This document shows positions 15,468-23,393 of a stretch of 64,000 nucleotides of DNA, piece after piece. Location of the stretch: the NCBI RefSeq assembly GCF_965204125.1, contig NZ_OZ241968.1:1116001-1180000 (forward strand), read 5' to 3'. The notes beneath the pieces are model-generated. The model had not been told where the DNA came from. It saw nothing but the letters and a program-made list of their open reading frames with translations, and did not search any database. Positions within the stretch are counted from its first letter, which is position 1; each line of letters begins with the position of its first letter. Position numbers and translations under genes: made by a program. This DNA comes from Poriferisodalis sp965204125 (GTDB lineage: Bacteria > Actinomycetota > Acidimicrobiia > Acidimicrobiales > Poriferisodalaceae).

Positions 15468-16832
15468 CTAACCCACGTCGCTCAGGCGGTCTCGCAGCAG
15501 TTCCACCAGGTGAGTCACATCGACGGCAAGCACTTGGCGCAGCCCGAGCTCGTCGGCGGCGACATCGCTGCGGCCGTGGAGACGGAGGGTGCGCAGCGGT
15601 CCGCCGCCGATCGGCTCGGAGATGTCCATGCCGATGCGAGGCACGCCGGGCAGCGTGTTGCGGTCAGGGTCGACCGGATCGACCTGCGGAGCGAGAGCGA
15701 CGAGCCGTTCCCGGCTCACATCGCCGGCAGCGACCGCTTGCTCCAGCAACAGGTGCAGGCGCAGCTGTGACAGCCATCCGGCCCGTACCCGGGGGTCTGC
15801 CAGCGGGCGGCCGTCGGGCTGAGTGGGCGACGCAGGCTGCGTGAGCGGCTCGGTTGCGGTGTCGGCGTGGAACCTCGTCCAGTCGGCGGCGAACGCATCC
15901 ATCACGGCGGAGCGGCCGGTCTGCCAGGGCGGGGCGGGGTCGATAAGCAGCTCCACCTGTCCTGGCAGCTCAAGGCCAGCGGCCAGGGTGGAGCGTCGTA
16001 CGACGGTCAGGTTCGGCGGGAGCCGTTCGAGCACGTGGATTGCTCCGGGCTCGGCCGCCTCGACGAGTACGTACCCGCACTGGCGGTCGCTGACCGCGTC
16101 GGTGACGTCGAAGACGGACGCGTCCAGATCGAGCACCTCGATCTCGCCCACGTCGAGGTCGAGCATTGCCGGCACCGTCTCACGGGCAGCGCCTGCGGCA
16201 TAGGCCGCCGTGGCGACCCGGCGGCCCGGGGGTGAACCGTCGACGATGACGCACCAGGTGGCGCCTGGTGCGCTCGCTCGGAAGCGGTTCAGCAACGCCA
16301 CGGTGGTCAGCTCGACCGGCGCGGCCGATGTGAGCACCCAGTCCAGATCCTCGCCGGCCAGCGTGGCCACGGCCGGCACTACCGGCAACGGCAGCCCGGC
16401 CGTCACGTCGGCGGCGTCGATCACGCTGCTGACGTAGGCCAGCGCTGCGACATCCCATTCACCGATTGCGGCGGCGCCGCCGTCGCCAAGTGCAGTGGCG
16501 TCGCCCGCCGATGTGCCAACGGCGTCGAGGTGTTTCACCGACAGCTCAACCGGGTAGAGCCCGGCGATGCCGCCGCGGGCATTGACGCCGGCCCAGTAGG
16601 CCTGCACGCCGGCGAGCGCCGCACTCTCAGCCTCCGCAGCAGCGGCCGTCAGGTCAACCAGCACGCCCAGCGTGAACACGCCGGCGTCATAGCCGTGGGC
16701 AGGAGCAAGCTGCGGCTGCACCGGCGGGCTGACCTCGGGGAGCGATTCCGAGCAGCCTGCGGCGAGCAGCACCGCTGCGAGCAGCGCCGCAGCCCGACGC
16801 ACCGCCAATCGCGCCAGCACAGCGTTCAACAC
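15468..16832 (-). CDS. Lipoprotein, periplasmic-binding-protein-like (type 1 fold)
   Basis: The 454-residue protein starts with a lipoprotein signal peptide ending in the lipobox LLAAGC (Cys about residue 27). The mature part resembles branched-chain amino-acid-type binding proteins: FTLGVLVDLTAAAAEAES, then ALAGVQAYWAGVNARGGIAG, the usual start of Peripla_BP_6 domains. No permease or ATPase gene is adjacent, so it may be an orphan receptor. It lies 124 bases downstream of mreB on the same strand. The start is a GTG. Confidence 0.65.
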   Translation of the reverse strand: MLNAVLARLAVRRAAALLAAVLLAAGCSESLPEVSPPVQPQLAPAHGYDAGVFTLGVLVDLTAAAAEAESAALAGVQAYWAGVNARGGIAGLYPVELSVKHLDAVGTSAGDATALGDGGAAAIGEWDVAALAYVSSVIDAADVTAGLPLPVVPAVATLAGEDLDWVLTSAAPVELTTVALLNRFRASAPGATWCVIVDGSPPGRRVATAAYAAGAARETVPAMLDLDVGEIEVLDLDASVFDVTDAVSDRQCGYVLVEAAEPGAIHVLERLPPNLTVVRRSTLAAGLELPGQVELLIDPAPPWQTGRSAVMDAFAADWTRFHADTATEPLTQPASPTQPDGRPLADPRVRAGWLSQLRLHLLLEQAVAAGDVSRERLVALAPQVDPVDPDRNTLPGVPRIGMDISEPIGGGPLRTLRLHGRSDVAADELGLRQVLAVDVTHLVELLRDRLSDVG

Positions 16833-16956
16833 GCGCCGAACTCCATCGACTCAGCCTCGTGCAGGCCTCGTCGTGTCACACCCCCGCGAAAGCATGACCT
16901 CATGAACAGCAAACCGATGAGCACGCCCAACCAGCGTGCCCCACCGCCGGGACGGA

Positions 16957-17961
16957 TCAGCGGCCGGGAATCGTGTGCGAAGCGTGGAGCGACTCGAAGT
17001 TCTCGAGCGCCCGGCCAGCGCCCAGCACAACCGTCTCAAGCGGCGACTCCGAGCGCAGCACGGGCACACGTGCCTCGGACGCGATGCGCTGGTCAAGGCC
17101 CTGCAGCAGCGAGCCGCCGCCGACCATGAGGGCGCCGGTGTGGATGAGGTCTTGTGCCAGCTCGGGCGGCGCCTCGCCCAGGCACTCCAGGACAGCTTCC
17201 ACGATGAGCTCGACCGTGTCGGCCAATGCGGAGCGCACCTCGGTGGGGGTGATGACGAAAGTGCGGGGCAGACCCGTCGACAGGTCACGGCCCTTCACCT
17301 CGGCGTCGAACTTGTCGTCGACCGGCCATGCCGAGCCGATGCTGATCTTCAGTTCCTCCGCCGTGCGCTCGCCGATGGCGATGCCGTGCACGCGGCGGGA
17401 GTAGTTCATCAGCGCGGTGTCGAAGTCGAACGATCCCACACGGACCGCACGCAGCGATACCAGGCCGCCGAGCGACACCATGGCGATCTCGGCGGTGCCG
17501 CCGCCGATGTCGATCACCAGGGAGCCGGTGGGTTCGTGGATCGGCAGGCCCGAGCCGATGGCCGCAGCGATCGGCTGCTCGATGAGCCGGACGTCTGACG
17601 ACCCGGCACGCCGGGCCGCCTCGATCACCGCTCGCCGTTCGACCGGGGTGATCAGCGACGGCACGCAGACGGCGACACGGGTGCGGCCGAAACGGCCGAC
17701 GCCGACGCCCTGCAGGATGAGCCGGATCATGCGCTGGGTGATGTCGAAGTCGGTGATGGCGCCATGGCGCAGCGGCCGCGCAGCGATGATGTAGCTCGGC
17801 GTGCGCCCGATCATCTGCCAGGCCTCGCGCCCCACCGACAGCACGTCGCCAGAACGCTCGTTGAGCGCTATGACCGACGGCTCGTTGAAGACGATGCCGC
17901 GCCCCCGCTCGTACACCAGCGTGTTCGCGGTGCCGAGATCGATCGCCAGGTCACGAGCCAG
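16957..17961 (-). CDS. mreB: Cell-shape actin homologue MreB, non-canonical start
   Basis: The frame encodes the actin-fold ATPase of the elongation machinery. The phosphate-1 loop LAIDLGTANTLVYE, phosphate-2 VIDIGGGTAEIAMVS and the adenosine region MVGGGSLLQGLDQRIA are all present. The first canonical start in frame (GTG at 17916) lies after the phosphate-1 loop and would give a non-functional protein. An in-frame TGA about 30 bases further up leaves only ATC (17967), GTT and CTG (17961) as starts. CTG at 17961 with AGAGG upstream gives 334 residues, normal for MreB. It overlaps the preceding gene by 11 bases. mreC/mreD are not adjacent. Confidence 0.88.
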   Translation of the reverse strand: MARDLAIDLGTANTLVYERGRGIVFNEPSVIALNERSGDVLSVGREAWQMIGRTPSYIIAARPLRHGAITDFDITQRMIRLILQGVGVGRFGRTRVAVCVPSLITPVERRAVIEAARRAGSSDVRLIEQPIAAAIGSGLPIHEPTGSLVIDIGGGTAEIAMVSLGGLVSLRAVRVGSFDFDTALMNYSRRVHGIAIGERTAEELKISIGSAWPVDDKFDAEVKGRDLSTGLPRTFVITPTEVRSALADTVELIVEAVLECLGEAPPELAQDLIHTGALMVGGGSLLQGLDQRIASEARVPVLRSESPLETVVLGAGRALENFESLHASHTIPGR

Positions 17962-18568
17962 AACGATGCCTCTGGTTGGGCCTCTGGTTGGCGGAGATCA
18001 CGCGGTCGTGCCGCCGTTCGGCTTCGAGTGGGCGGGGTACCGCCCGACGGCTCCGCCGCTCGCCTGGCTGCAGCGGGAGCTCTTCGAGGTCGGCGCTCAG
18101 CGGCGGCAGCAGCGGCACCGAGTAGTCGCGCTCGACCAGCCGGATGCTGGCCGGCGCTGATGGCTTCTGGACCGGAATGAGTGCTCCAGGCCTTTGTGCC
18201 GCTCGCCGAATTCGGCGTCGGCCGCGCCGCCCGTCGATTTCGGCGTCAGTCGTCGCGGCAACGGCTGGCTCGATCGCGGCAGCGGTATGACCGGCGTGCT
18301 CGGCGTCGTCGGACACGGCGTCAGCAGTGCCGGGTGCTTGCTCGCGGGAACTGCTGCCTCTGCGCCTGCGCATCGCCCGAACGAGTCCCGGTGTGCCCGC
18401 TGGCATGTCCTGCGAATCGGGAGGGGCGATCGACTCGAGCTTGCGCCGGAACAGCCCTGTCTCGTCGTCGGTCGCCTTCTGGTGCTTGATGCGAGCGCCG
18501 ATGCCCAAGACGACCATCCCCAGCAACGGCACCACGATTGCGATCGCCAGGAACAACAGCGGGCTCAT
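17951..18568 (-). CDS. Single-pass membrane protein, unknown function
   Basis: A 205-residue protein begins with one membrane segment (MSPLLFLAIAIVVPLLGMVV) and continues with a long basic, disordered cytosolic tail. Its ATG overlaps the moaE stop (ATGA) and its stop lies inside the mreB start region, so it is translated between the two. Placement directly before mreB suggests a membrane partner of the cell-shape machinery, but no family is recognised. A 12-base tandem duplication near its 3' end adds four residues (NQRPNQRH). Confidence 0.6.
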   Translation of the reverse strand: MSPLLFLAIAIVVPLLGMVVLGIGARIKHQKATDDETGLFRRKLESIAPPDSQDMPAGTPGLVRAMRRRRGSSSREQAPGTADAVSDDAEHAGHTAAAIEPAVAATTDAEIDGRRGRRRIRRAAQRPGALIPVQKPSAPASIRLVERDYSVPLLPPLSADLEELPLQPGERRSRRAVPRPLEAERRHDRVISANQRPNQRHRSGS

Positions 18569-19038
18569 GACCGGGGCACCTGCGCGATCGGCTGCGACTG
18601 CAGGCCCCAGTCGGTGCCGGCGTCATGATGCTCCTGCTTCCAGATCGGCACCGTGGCCTTCAACGTGTCGATGCCGAACCGGGCAGCTTCGAATGCTTCA
18701 CCCCGGTGTGGTGCCGAGACAGCCACCACGACCGAGCTTTCCTTGAGACTCAACATGCCCACCCGGTGCAGCAGCGCCACCTTGCGCACGCTCGGCCACC
18801 GCCGACGCAACTCGGCGGCAATGTCGGCAAAGCGAGGCGCCACCTCCGACTCGTACGCCTCATACACCAGCTGGGTCACACCCGTGCGGTGCTCGGCATG
18901 ATCCCGGACCGTGCCGGAGAACAGCACGACCGCTCCCGCCGCCGGATCAAGCGCCCATGCATAGATGGCGGCAATCGGCAGCTCGTCGTGAGTCAGTTCC
19001 ACCCACGTGTCGGCATGGATCCCGTCGGGCGACATCAT
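18565..19038 (-). CDS. moaE: Molybdopterin synthase catalytic subunit
   Basis: The 157-residue protein carries MoaE features: GAVVLFSGTVRDHAEHR, then YEAYESEVAPRF, HRVGMLSLKESSVVVAVSAP HRGEAF and TVPIWKQEHHDAG, where the two lysines are part of the active site. MoaE inserts sulfur from MoaD into precursor Z to make molybdopterin. It is translationally coupled at both ends (ATGA with the epimerase, ATGA with the membrane protein). Its presence in a cell-shape operon is unexpected; no other moa gene is in the window. A molybdenum-hydroxylase-like fusion lies at 43,888. Confidence 0.88.
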   Translation of the reverse strand: MMSPDGIHADTWVELTHDELPIAAIYAWALDPAAGAVVLFSGTVRDHAEHRTGVTQLVYEAYESEVAPRFADIAAELRRRWPSVRKVALLHRVGMLSLKESSVVVAVSAPHRGEAFEAARFGIDTLKATVPIWKQEHHDAGTDWGLQSQPIAQVPRS

Positions 19039-19982
19039 CGCAAAGCGTAGGAGCGCCGGAGCCAGGCCGCGGCAGCCCAGCCGCCTGCCGCCACCGCGGC
19101 CCCCGCGCCGACCAGCGTGGCGTACTGGCGCTGGCGAGCATTGAGGTCGTCCCAAGGCATCCCGACGTCGGCGATCACGAACGCCTGGGCGCTGCTGTAG
19201 CGGGGTTCCCAGCCCTCCGCCCGCAGCCGGTCGTTGGCCACCACCCAGCTGTAGCGGGTGTACGGGAGCAGTCCTTCGGGCGCCGCGTGGCCCACCCGCC
19301 GGGCCACGTAGCGGTCGAGCCGCTTGGGCAGCGGCATCGGCAGACGGATCTTGGGGCGAGCCCCCAGCAGCGCCCGCAGCTCTCCCGGCGACAGCCACCC
19401 GTCGGGAGCCACGTTGAACACGCCCGACAGCCGGCGCTGCGTGGCCAGCACCACAGCAGACGCCAGATCGTCGAGGTGGAGGAACTGCACCGGCGGGTCG
19501 TCGCTGCCCGTGCGGATCGGGGCCGCGGCCAGCATCGCCTCGCCGATCGGGCCGCCCAGGCCGCTCGACACCACCGGCGCCGGCCGCAGGATCGCCACCG
19601 AGCGATCACCCTGATCGCACCACTCCAGCACCATCCGCTCGGCGTCGGCATGATGCACAGCCCACGACGCCTCCAGGTTGGGGCGCACGGGCAGATCCTC
19701 CGAGATCGGCGTGGGATGGTTCGGCCAGGCCCCGTACACGCTGGCGCTCGACACCATGGTCAGGTGCCGCACGCCGTGGGCCGCGGCCAGCACCCGCCGC
19801 ACCCGGTCGGAGGTCACCTCCCGGGTCAGCCGCAGGTGCACCAGCACCTCGGCGCCGCCCAGGTCGTGCTGACGGTCGGCATCGGCGGCGTCGACGTCGA
19901 GCACATCGAACGACTGGGCCAGCCACTGAAGCACCCGGGCGCCGATCACGCCGCCTGCACCCGACACGGCAATCCGGCTCAT
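19035..19982 (-). CDS. NAD-dependent epimerase/dehydratase family protein
   Basis: From the ATG at 19982 the product has 315 residues with an N-terminal Rossmann motif ISRIAVSGAGGVIGA-like (SGAGGVIG), a serine in MVSSASVYGAW and LRPAPVVSSGLGG. The usual YxxxK dyad is not clear: the expected region reads WAVHHADAERM. That deviation, together with a C-terminal hydrophobic stretch (LVGAGAAVAAGGWAAAAWL) that may anchor it to the membrane, sets it apart from sugar epimerases. It is the first gene of the moaE-mreB operon. Confidence 0.75.
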   Translation of the reverse strand: MSRIAVSGAGGVIGARVLQWLAQSFDVLDVDAADADRQHDLGGAEVLVHLRLTREVTSDRVRRVLAAAHGVRHLTMVSSASVYGAWPNHPTPISEDLPVRPNLEASWAVHHADAERMVLEWCDQGDRSVAILRPAPVVSSGLGGPIGEAMLAAAPIRTGSDDPPVQFLHLDDLASAVVLATQRRLSGVFNVAPDGWLSPGELRALLGARPKIRLPMPLPKRLDRYVARRVGHAAPEGLLPYTRYSWVVANDRLRAEGWEPRYSSAQAFVIADVGMPWDDLNARQRQYATLVGAGAAVAAGGWAAAAWLRRSYALR

Positions 19983-20122
19983 ACCCCTACGATGCCTCAC
20001 TCATGACCCTGCCCCCGGTCACTGCGCCCCACAGCAGCGGCGGTTGGCAGCCGTAGTCGATCGCAGCACACAGCGGCAGGGGCGCTGCTCCGGTGCACCG
20101 TGACCCGTCGTACGATGCCGTT

Positions 20123-21259
20123 GTGGCCGACGATGACGACAACCCGTTCTCGGGCATCCCGTTCCTCGGCGACATCGCATCCATCTTCGGGGGCAACGAA
20201 GAGCAGCTCTGGGAAGGCGCCCGCCAGGCCGCCAACCAGCTCGCCACCGGCGGCAAGCTCGAGCACAACGTCGATCCGGTCGAGCGGCATCGCCTCAGCG
20301 AGATCAGCCGGGTGGCAGAGCTGCACGTGGCACATGTCGCCGGCCTGCAGGTCGCACCGCAGCTCGAGCCGGTCACCCGCTCGGGCTGGGCCACCAGCGC
20401 GCTGGAGACCATCCGCCCGCTCATGGACCGGCTGTCGGAACGGCTGAAGCAACCCGATCCAGCGAGCACCACGGCTCAAGATCCCTTCGCCGGCCTGCTC
20501 GCCATGATGAGCCCCATGACCGTGGCGATGACCGCCGGCATGATGGCCGGCCACCTCGCCACCAGCGCGTTCGGCAATTCGGACCTCATGATCCCCATGC
20601 CCCGCGTGCTCATCGTGACCGCCAACATCGCCGAGTTCGCCAACGAATGGAGCCTCGACGTCGACGACGTGATGCTGTGGGTGGCCATCCGGGAGCACAC
20701 CATGCACGCCGTGCTGGCCGAGCCCGACATCCGGGAACAGCTCGACCGGCTGCTGGTCGAACATGTCGACGGCTTCCGCCGCGGCGACCCCATGGACTTC
20801 GGCGAGCTGGAGCTGCCGTCGCTCGACGACGCCAGCGACCCGCAGCAGCTCCAGGCGCAGTTCGGTGAACAGCTCCAGCGCATCTTCGGCAATCCCGAGC
20901 TGCTGCTCGGCGTGACCCGCGACGAGCAACAGACTCACCTCGAAACGCTGATCTGCGTGCTCACCGCCTACGTCGACGACGTGGTGGCCCAGGCAGGTCC
21001 CCGCCTCATCGGCGGATTCGGCGCGCTCAGCGAGGCCGTGCGCCGCCGCGCCCTCGCCGGCGCCGACTATGCCGACCGTCTGCTCGGCGTGCGGCTGACC
21101 GCCGAGGCACGCGACCGGGGAGACAGCTTCATCGCCGGCGTGATCGAGCGAGCCGGCCGCGAGGGGCTGGCCCGCCTCTTCGAGCCCGGCGGCCTTCCCA
21201 CGCCAAACGAGCTCGTCGCACCCGGCCTCTGGCTCGCCCGCCTCGACCTGCCGCTCTAG
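20123..21259 (+). CDS. DUF2342 / F420-biosynthesis-associated metalloprotease-like protein, motif altered
   Basis: The 378-residue protein resembles the actinobacterial zincin-like DUF2342 family, with NPFSGIPFLGDIASIFGG at the start and a long helical C-terminus ending PTPNELVAPGLWLARL. In that family the helix after the hydrophobic W-V stretch carries HExxH. Here the helix reads LWVAIREHTMHAVL, so no HExxH exists. It may be catalytically dead or bind metal differently. A TACGAT element at 20111-20116, 6 bases before the GTG, supports this start and a leaderless transcript. The 3' end overlaps the converging MFS gene by 4 bases. Confidence 0.65.
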   Translation: MADDDDNPFSGIPFLGDIASIFGGNEEQLWEGARQAANQLATGGKLEHNVDPVERHRLSEISRVAELHVAHVAGLQVAPQLEPVTRSGWATSALETIRPLMDRLSERLKQPDPASTTAQDPFAGLLAMMSPMTVAMTAGMMAGHLATSAFGNSDLMIPMPRVLIVTANIAEFANEWSLDVDDVMLWVAIREHTMHAVLAEPDIREQLDRLLVEHVDGFRRGDPMDFGELELPSLDDASDPQQLQAQFGEQLQRIFGNPELLLGVTRDEQQTHLETLICVLTAYVDDVVAQAGPRLIGGFGALSEAVRRRALAGADYADRLLGVRLTAEARDRGDSFIAGVIERAGREGLARLFEPGGLPTPNELVAPGLWLARLDLPL

Positions 21260-22593
21260 CTGTCCCTGGGGCGGCGGATGCGGGTGCGGACCCGGGTGGC
21301 GATGATCTCCGACGGCGGACGCCGGCCCCGCGCCAGCGCCCACAGCCCGCCCGCATACAGCACCACCGCAACCAGGCCGGCAATGCCCAGCAGCATCACC
21401 CCGGCCCGCAGCGGCAGGATGCCGCTGGGCGCCGCCACCGGCACCAACCCGCCGATCACCCACATGAGCTGGAAGCGGGTCTCGAAGCGGGCGAACGTGC
21501 GGCCCCGGTCGGCGGGCACCTCGTCGCGCTGCACGATCGCGTCGAAGCACAGCTTCCCCAGCGCAGACATGAGGCCGATCACCATGGCCAGCACCAGCAC
21601 CGAGAAGCGGTCGGGCGCAGTCACCACATAGAACGACACCGCAGCCGCCAGCAGCAGCGTGCTGGCCAGCAGCACCTCCTCACGGACACGGCGTCTCAGC
21701 CACGGCGCACCCACGGCGCCGATGAGCTGGCCGACCGCGCTGGCGGTGAACATGAAGCCGAACCACCACGGCGCTGCGTCGTCGGTGCGCAGCCAGAACG
21801 CGATCAGGAACAGCGTGAAGCCGGTCATGGCCCGCACGACGCCCATGGCCGAACCCGCCAGCAGCATCCCGCCTCGCCGTCGTGTGGCTGCGGCGGGCGT
21901 TGGTCTCATGTCGTGGGGGGGATCGACCCATGGACCGGTGTAGTTGTCTGAAGGACGGCGCCAGCGCTGAGGCGGCGGACTCGGCGGCTCCGGTGCTGGA
22001 CTTGCAGGCGGCGCGTCGTCCAAGGTCCGCGGCCGCACGGCAAAGCGGGGCAGCCGCCGTGCCGGGAACGTCATCAGCACGAACACCACCGCCGCCAGCA
22101 CCAGCACCCAGCGCGACGACGCCAGGCTCAGCAGCACACCGGGCCCCGCAGCCAGCGCACCCCCCAGCCCGCTCAGCAGCATCAGCTTCGAATTGGCCTC
22201 GACCAGGTCGCGCTCCTCGCGCACCAGCCCCGGCACCACCGCGCTCTTGGCCACGTGATACGTCTTGCCCGCCACCAGCGCGCCGAACGCCTCGGGGAAC
22301 AGCAACAGCGAATCGAGATGGCGCACCATCAGCAGCGCCAGCACCGCCCGGGCAATGCCGGCGCCGATGATCATCCCCCGCCGCCCGCCACGGCTTCGGT
22401 CCACCAGCGGCCCGATCAGCGGCCCCACCACCGCAAACGGCGCCATCGTCACCAACAGGTACAGCGCCACCCTGGGCCGCGCAGCCGCCGGATCGAGGTT
22501 GAAGAACAGCGACCCGGCCAGCGCGATCGCAATCAGCGCATCGCCGGCAGCAGACAGCAGATGCGTACGCGCAAGCCACGTGAACGGCTGCAT
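21256..22593 (-). CDS. Major facilitator superfamily transporter
   Basis: The 445-residue protein has about twelve hydrophobic segments in two sets, separated by a polar, proline-rich central loop (about 205-245). The sequence GPLIGPLVDRSRGGRRGMII after the second segment is the MFS motif A (G-x-x-x-D-R-x-x-x-R). It is likely a proton-driven exporter; substrate unknown. The pattern resembles actinobacterial MFS proteins without a clear drug-efflux signature. It stands alone, converging with the metalloprotease-like gene. Confidence 0.8.
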   Translation of the reverse strand: MQPFTWLARTHLLSAAGDALIAIALAGSLFFNLDPAAARPRVALYLLVTMAPFAVVGPLIGPLVDRSRGGRRGMIIGAGIARAVLALLMVRHLDSLLLFPEAFGALVAGKTYHVAKSAVVPGLVREERDLVEANSKLMLLSGLGGALAAGPGVLLSLASSRWVLVLAAVVFVLMTFPARRLPRFAVRPRTLDDAPPASPAPEPPSPPPQRWRRPSDNYTGPWVDPPHDMRPTPAAATRRRGGMLLAGSAMGVVRAMTGFTLFLIAFWLRTDDAAPWWFGFMFTASAVGQLIGAVGAPWLRRRVREEVLLASTLLLAAAVSFYVVTAPDRFSVLVLAMVIGLMSALGKLCFDAIVQRDEVPADRGRTFARFETRFQLMWVIGGLVPVAAPSGILPLRAGVMLLGIAGLVAVVLYAGGLWALARGRRPPSEIIATRVRTRIRRPRDS

Positions 22594-22688
22594 CAGCCGC
22601 TGCCCCAGGTCATCAGCACCATTGTGCGCCCTCGATGTGACAAACAGGCTGTGCGTTACTCAGCAAGCAGGGCCAGTCGGCGCACGTT

Positions 22689-23393
22689 CTAAGCAACAGG
22701 CGGCGCGGCCCGCTCGTAGCGGTAGCCCAGCCCACGAATGGTGGTGATGCGCTGCGGGTTCGACGGGTCGTCCTCGATCTTGGCCCGCAGCCGCTTGACG
22801 TGAACATCGATCGTCTTGGTGTCGCCCACGTAGTTGTACTCCCACACGTTCTGCATGAGGCTGTCACGGGTCACCACCCGCCCGGCGTGGGCCAGCAGGT
22901 ACGCCAGCAGCTCGAACTCCTTCAGCGCCAGGGTGACCAGCTCGCCTCGCACCCGCAGCTCGTGCCGGTCGATGTCGAGCTCCACATCGCCCTCCGCCAA
23001 GCACGCAGAGTCGGCTTGCGCCGGCGGCTGGCCCGAAGCACGCCGCAGCACCGCCCGCATGCGGGCCACCAGCTCACGCATCCGGTACGGCTTGGCCACG
23101 TAGTCGTCGGCCCCCACCTCCAGGCCCACCACGGCGTCGATCTCCTCGGCCCGCGCGGTCACCATGATGAGCGGCACGCGTGACTGCTTGCGAATCTCAC
23201 GGCACACGTCGAGGCCGGACATGCCCGGCAGCATCACGTCGAGCAACACCAGATCGGGCTCGGACTCGCTGATCTCGGCCAGCGCCGCCCGGCCGTCTGC
23301 CGCCGTGCGCACCTCGAAGCCCTCGCGCCGCAAGCCCACCGTGAGGGCCTCGGTGAACGACGGCTCGTCGTCGACCACCAGTACCGATGTCAT
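22689..23393 (-). CDS. OmpR/PhoB-type response regulator (RegX3/PhoP-like)
   Basis: The 234-residue protein has a receiver domain with the acidic pair DDE at 8-10, phospho-acceptor D52 (LLDVMLPGMSG) and K101 (VAKPYRMRE), then a winged-helix DNA-binding domain ending RITTIRGLGYRYERA. It is the last gene of the phosphate regulon and its ATG overlaps the kinase stop (ATGA). By family and context it should bind PHO-box repeats of GTTCAC type, such as those in front of pstS. Confidence 0.9.
   Translation of the reverse strand: MTSVLVVDDEPSFTEALTVGLRREGFEVRTAADGRAALAEISESEPDLVLLDVMLPGMSGLDVCREIRKQSRVPLIMVTARAEEIDAVVGLEVGADDYVAKPYRMRELVARMRAVLRRASGQPPAQADSACLAEGDVELDIDRHELRVRGELVTLALKEFELLAYLLAHAGRVVTRDSLMQNVWEYNYVGDTKTIDVHVKRLRAKIEDDPSNPQRITTIRGLGYRYERAAPPVA

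Noticed and set aside
19997..21550. 517-residue minus-strand frame across the metalloprotease-like gene
   Set aside because: His/Gly/Glu-rich composition and no motif; antisense to a gene with family similarity and a promoter-like element.
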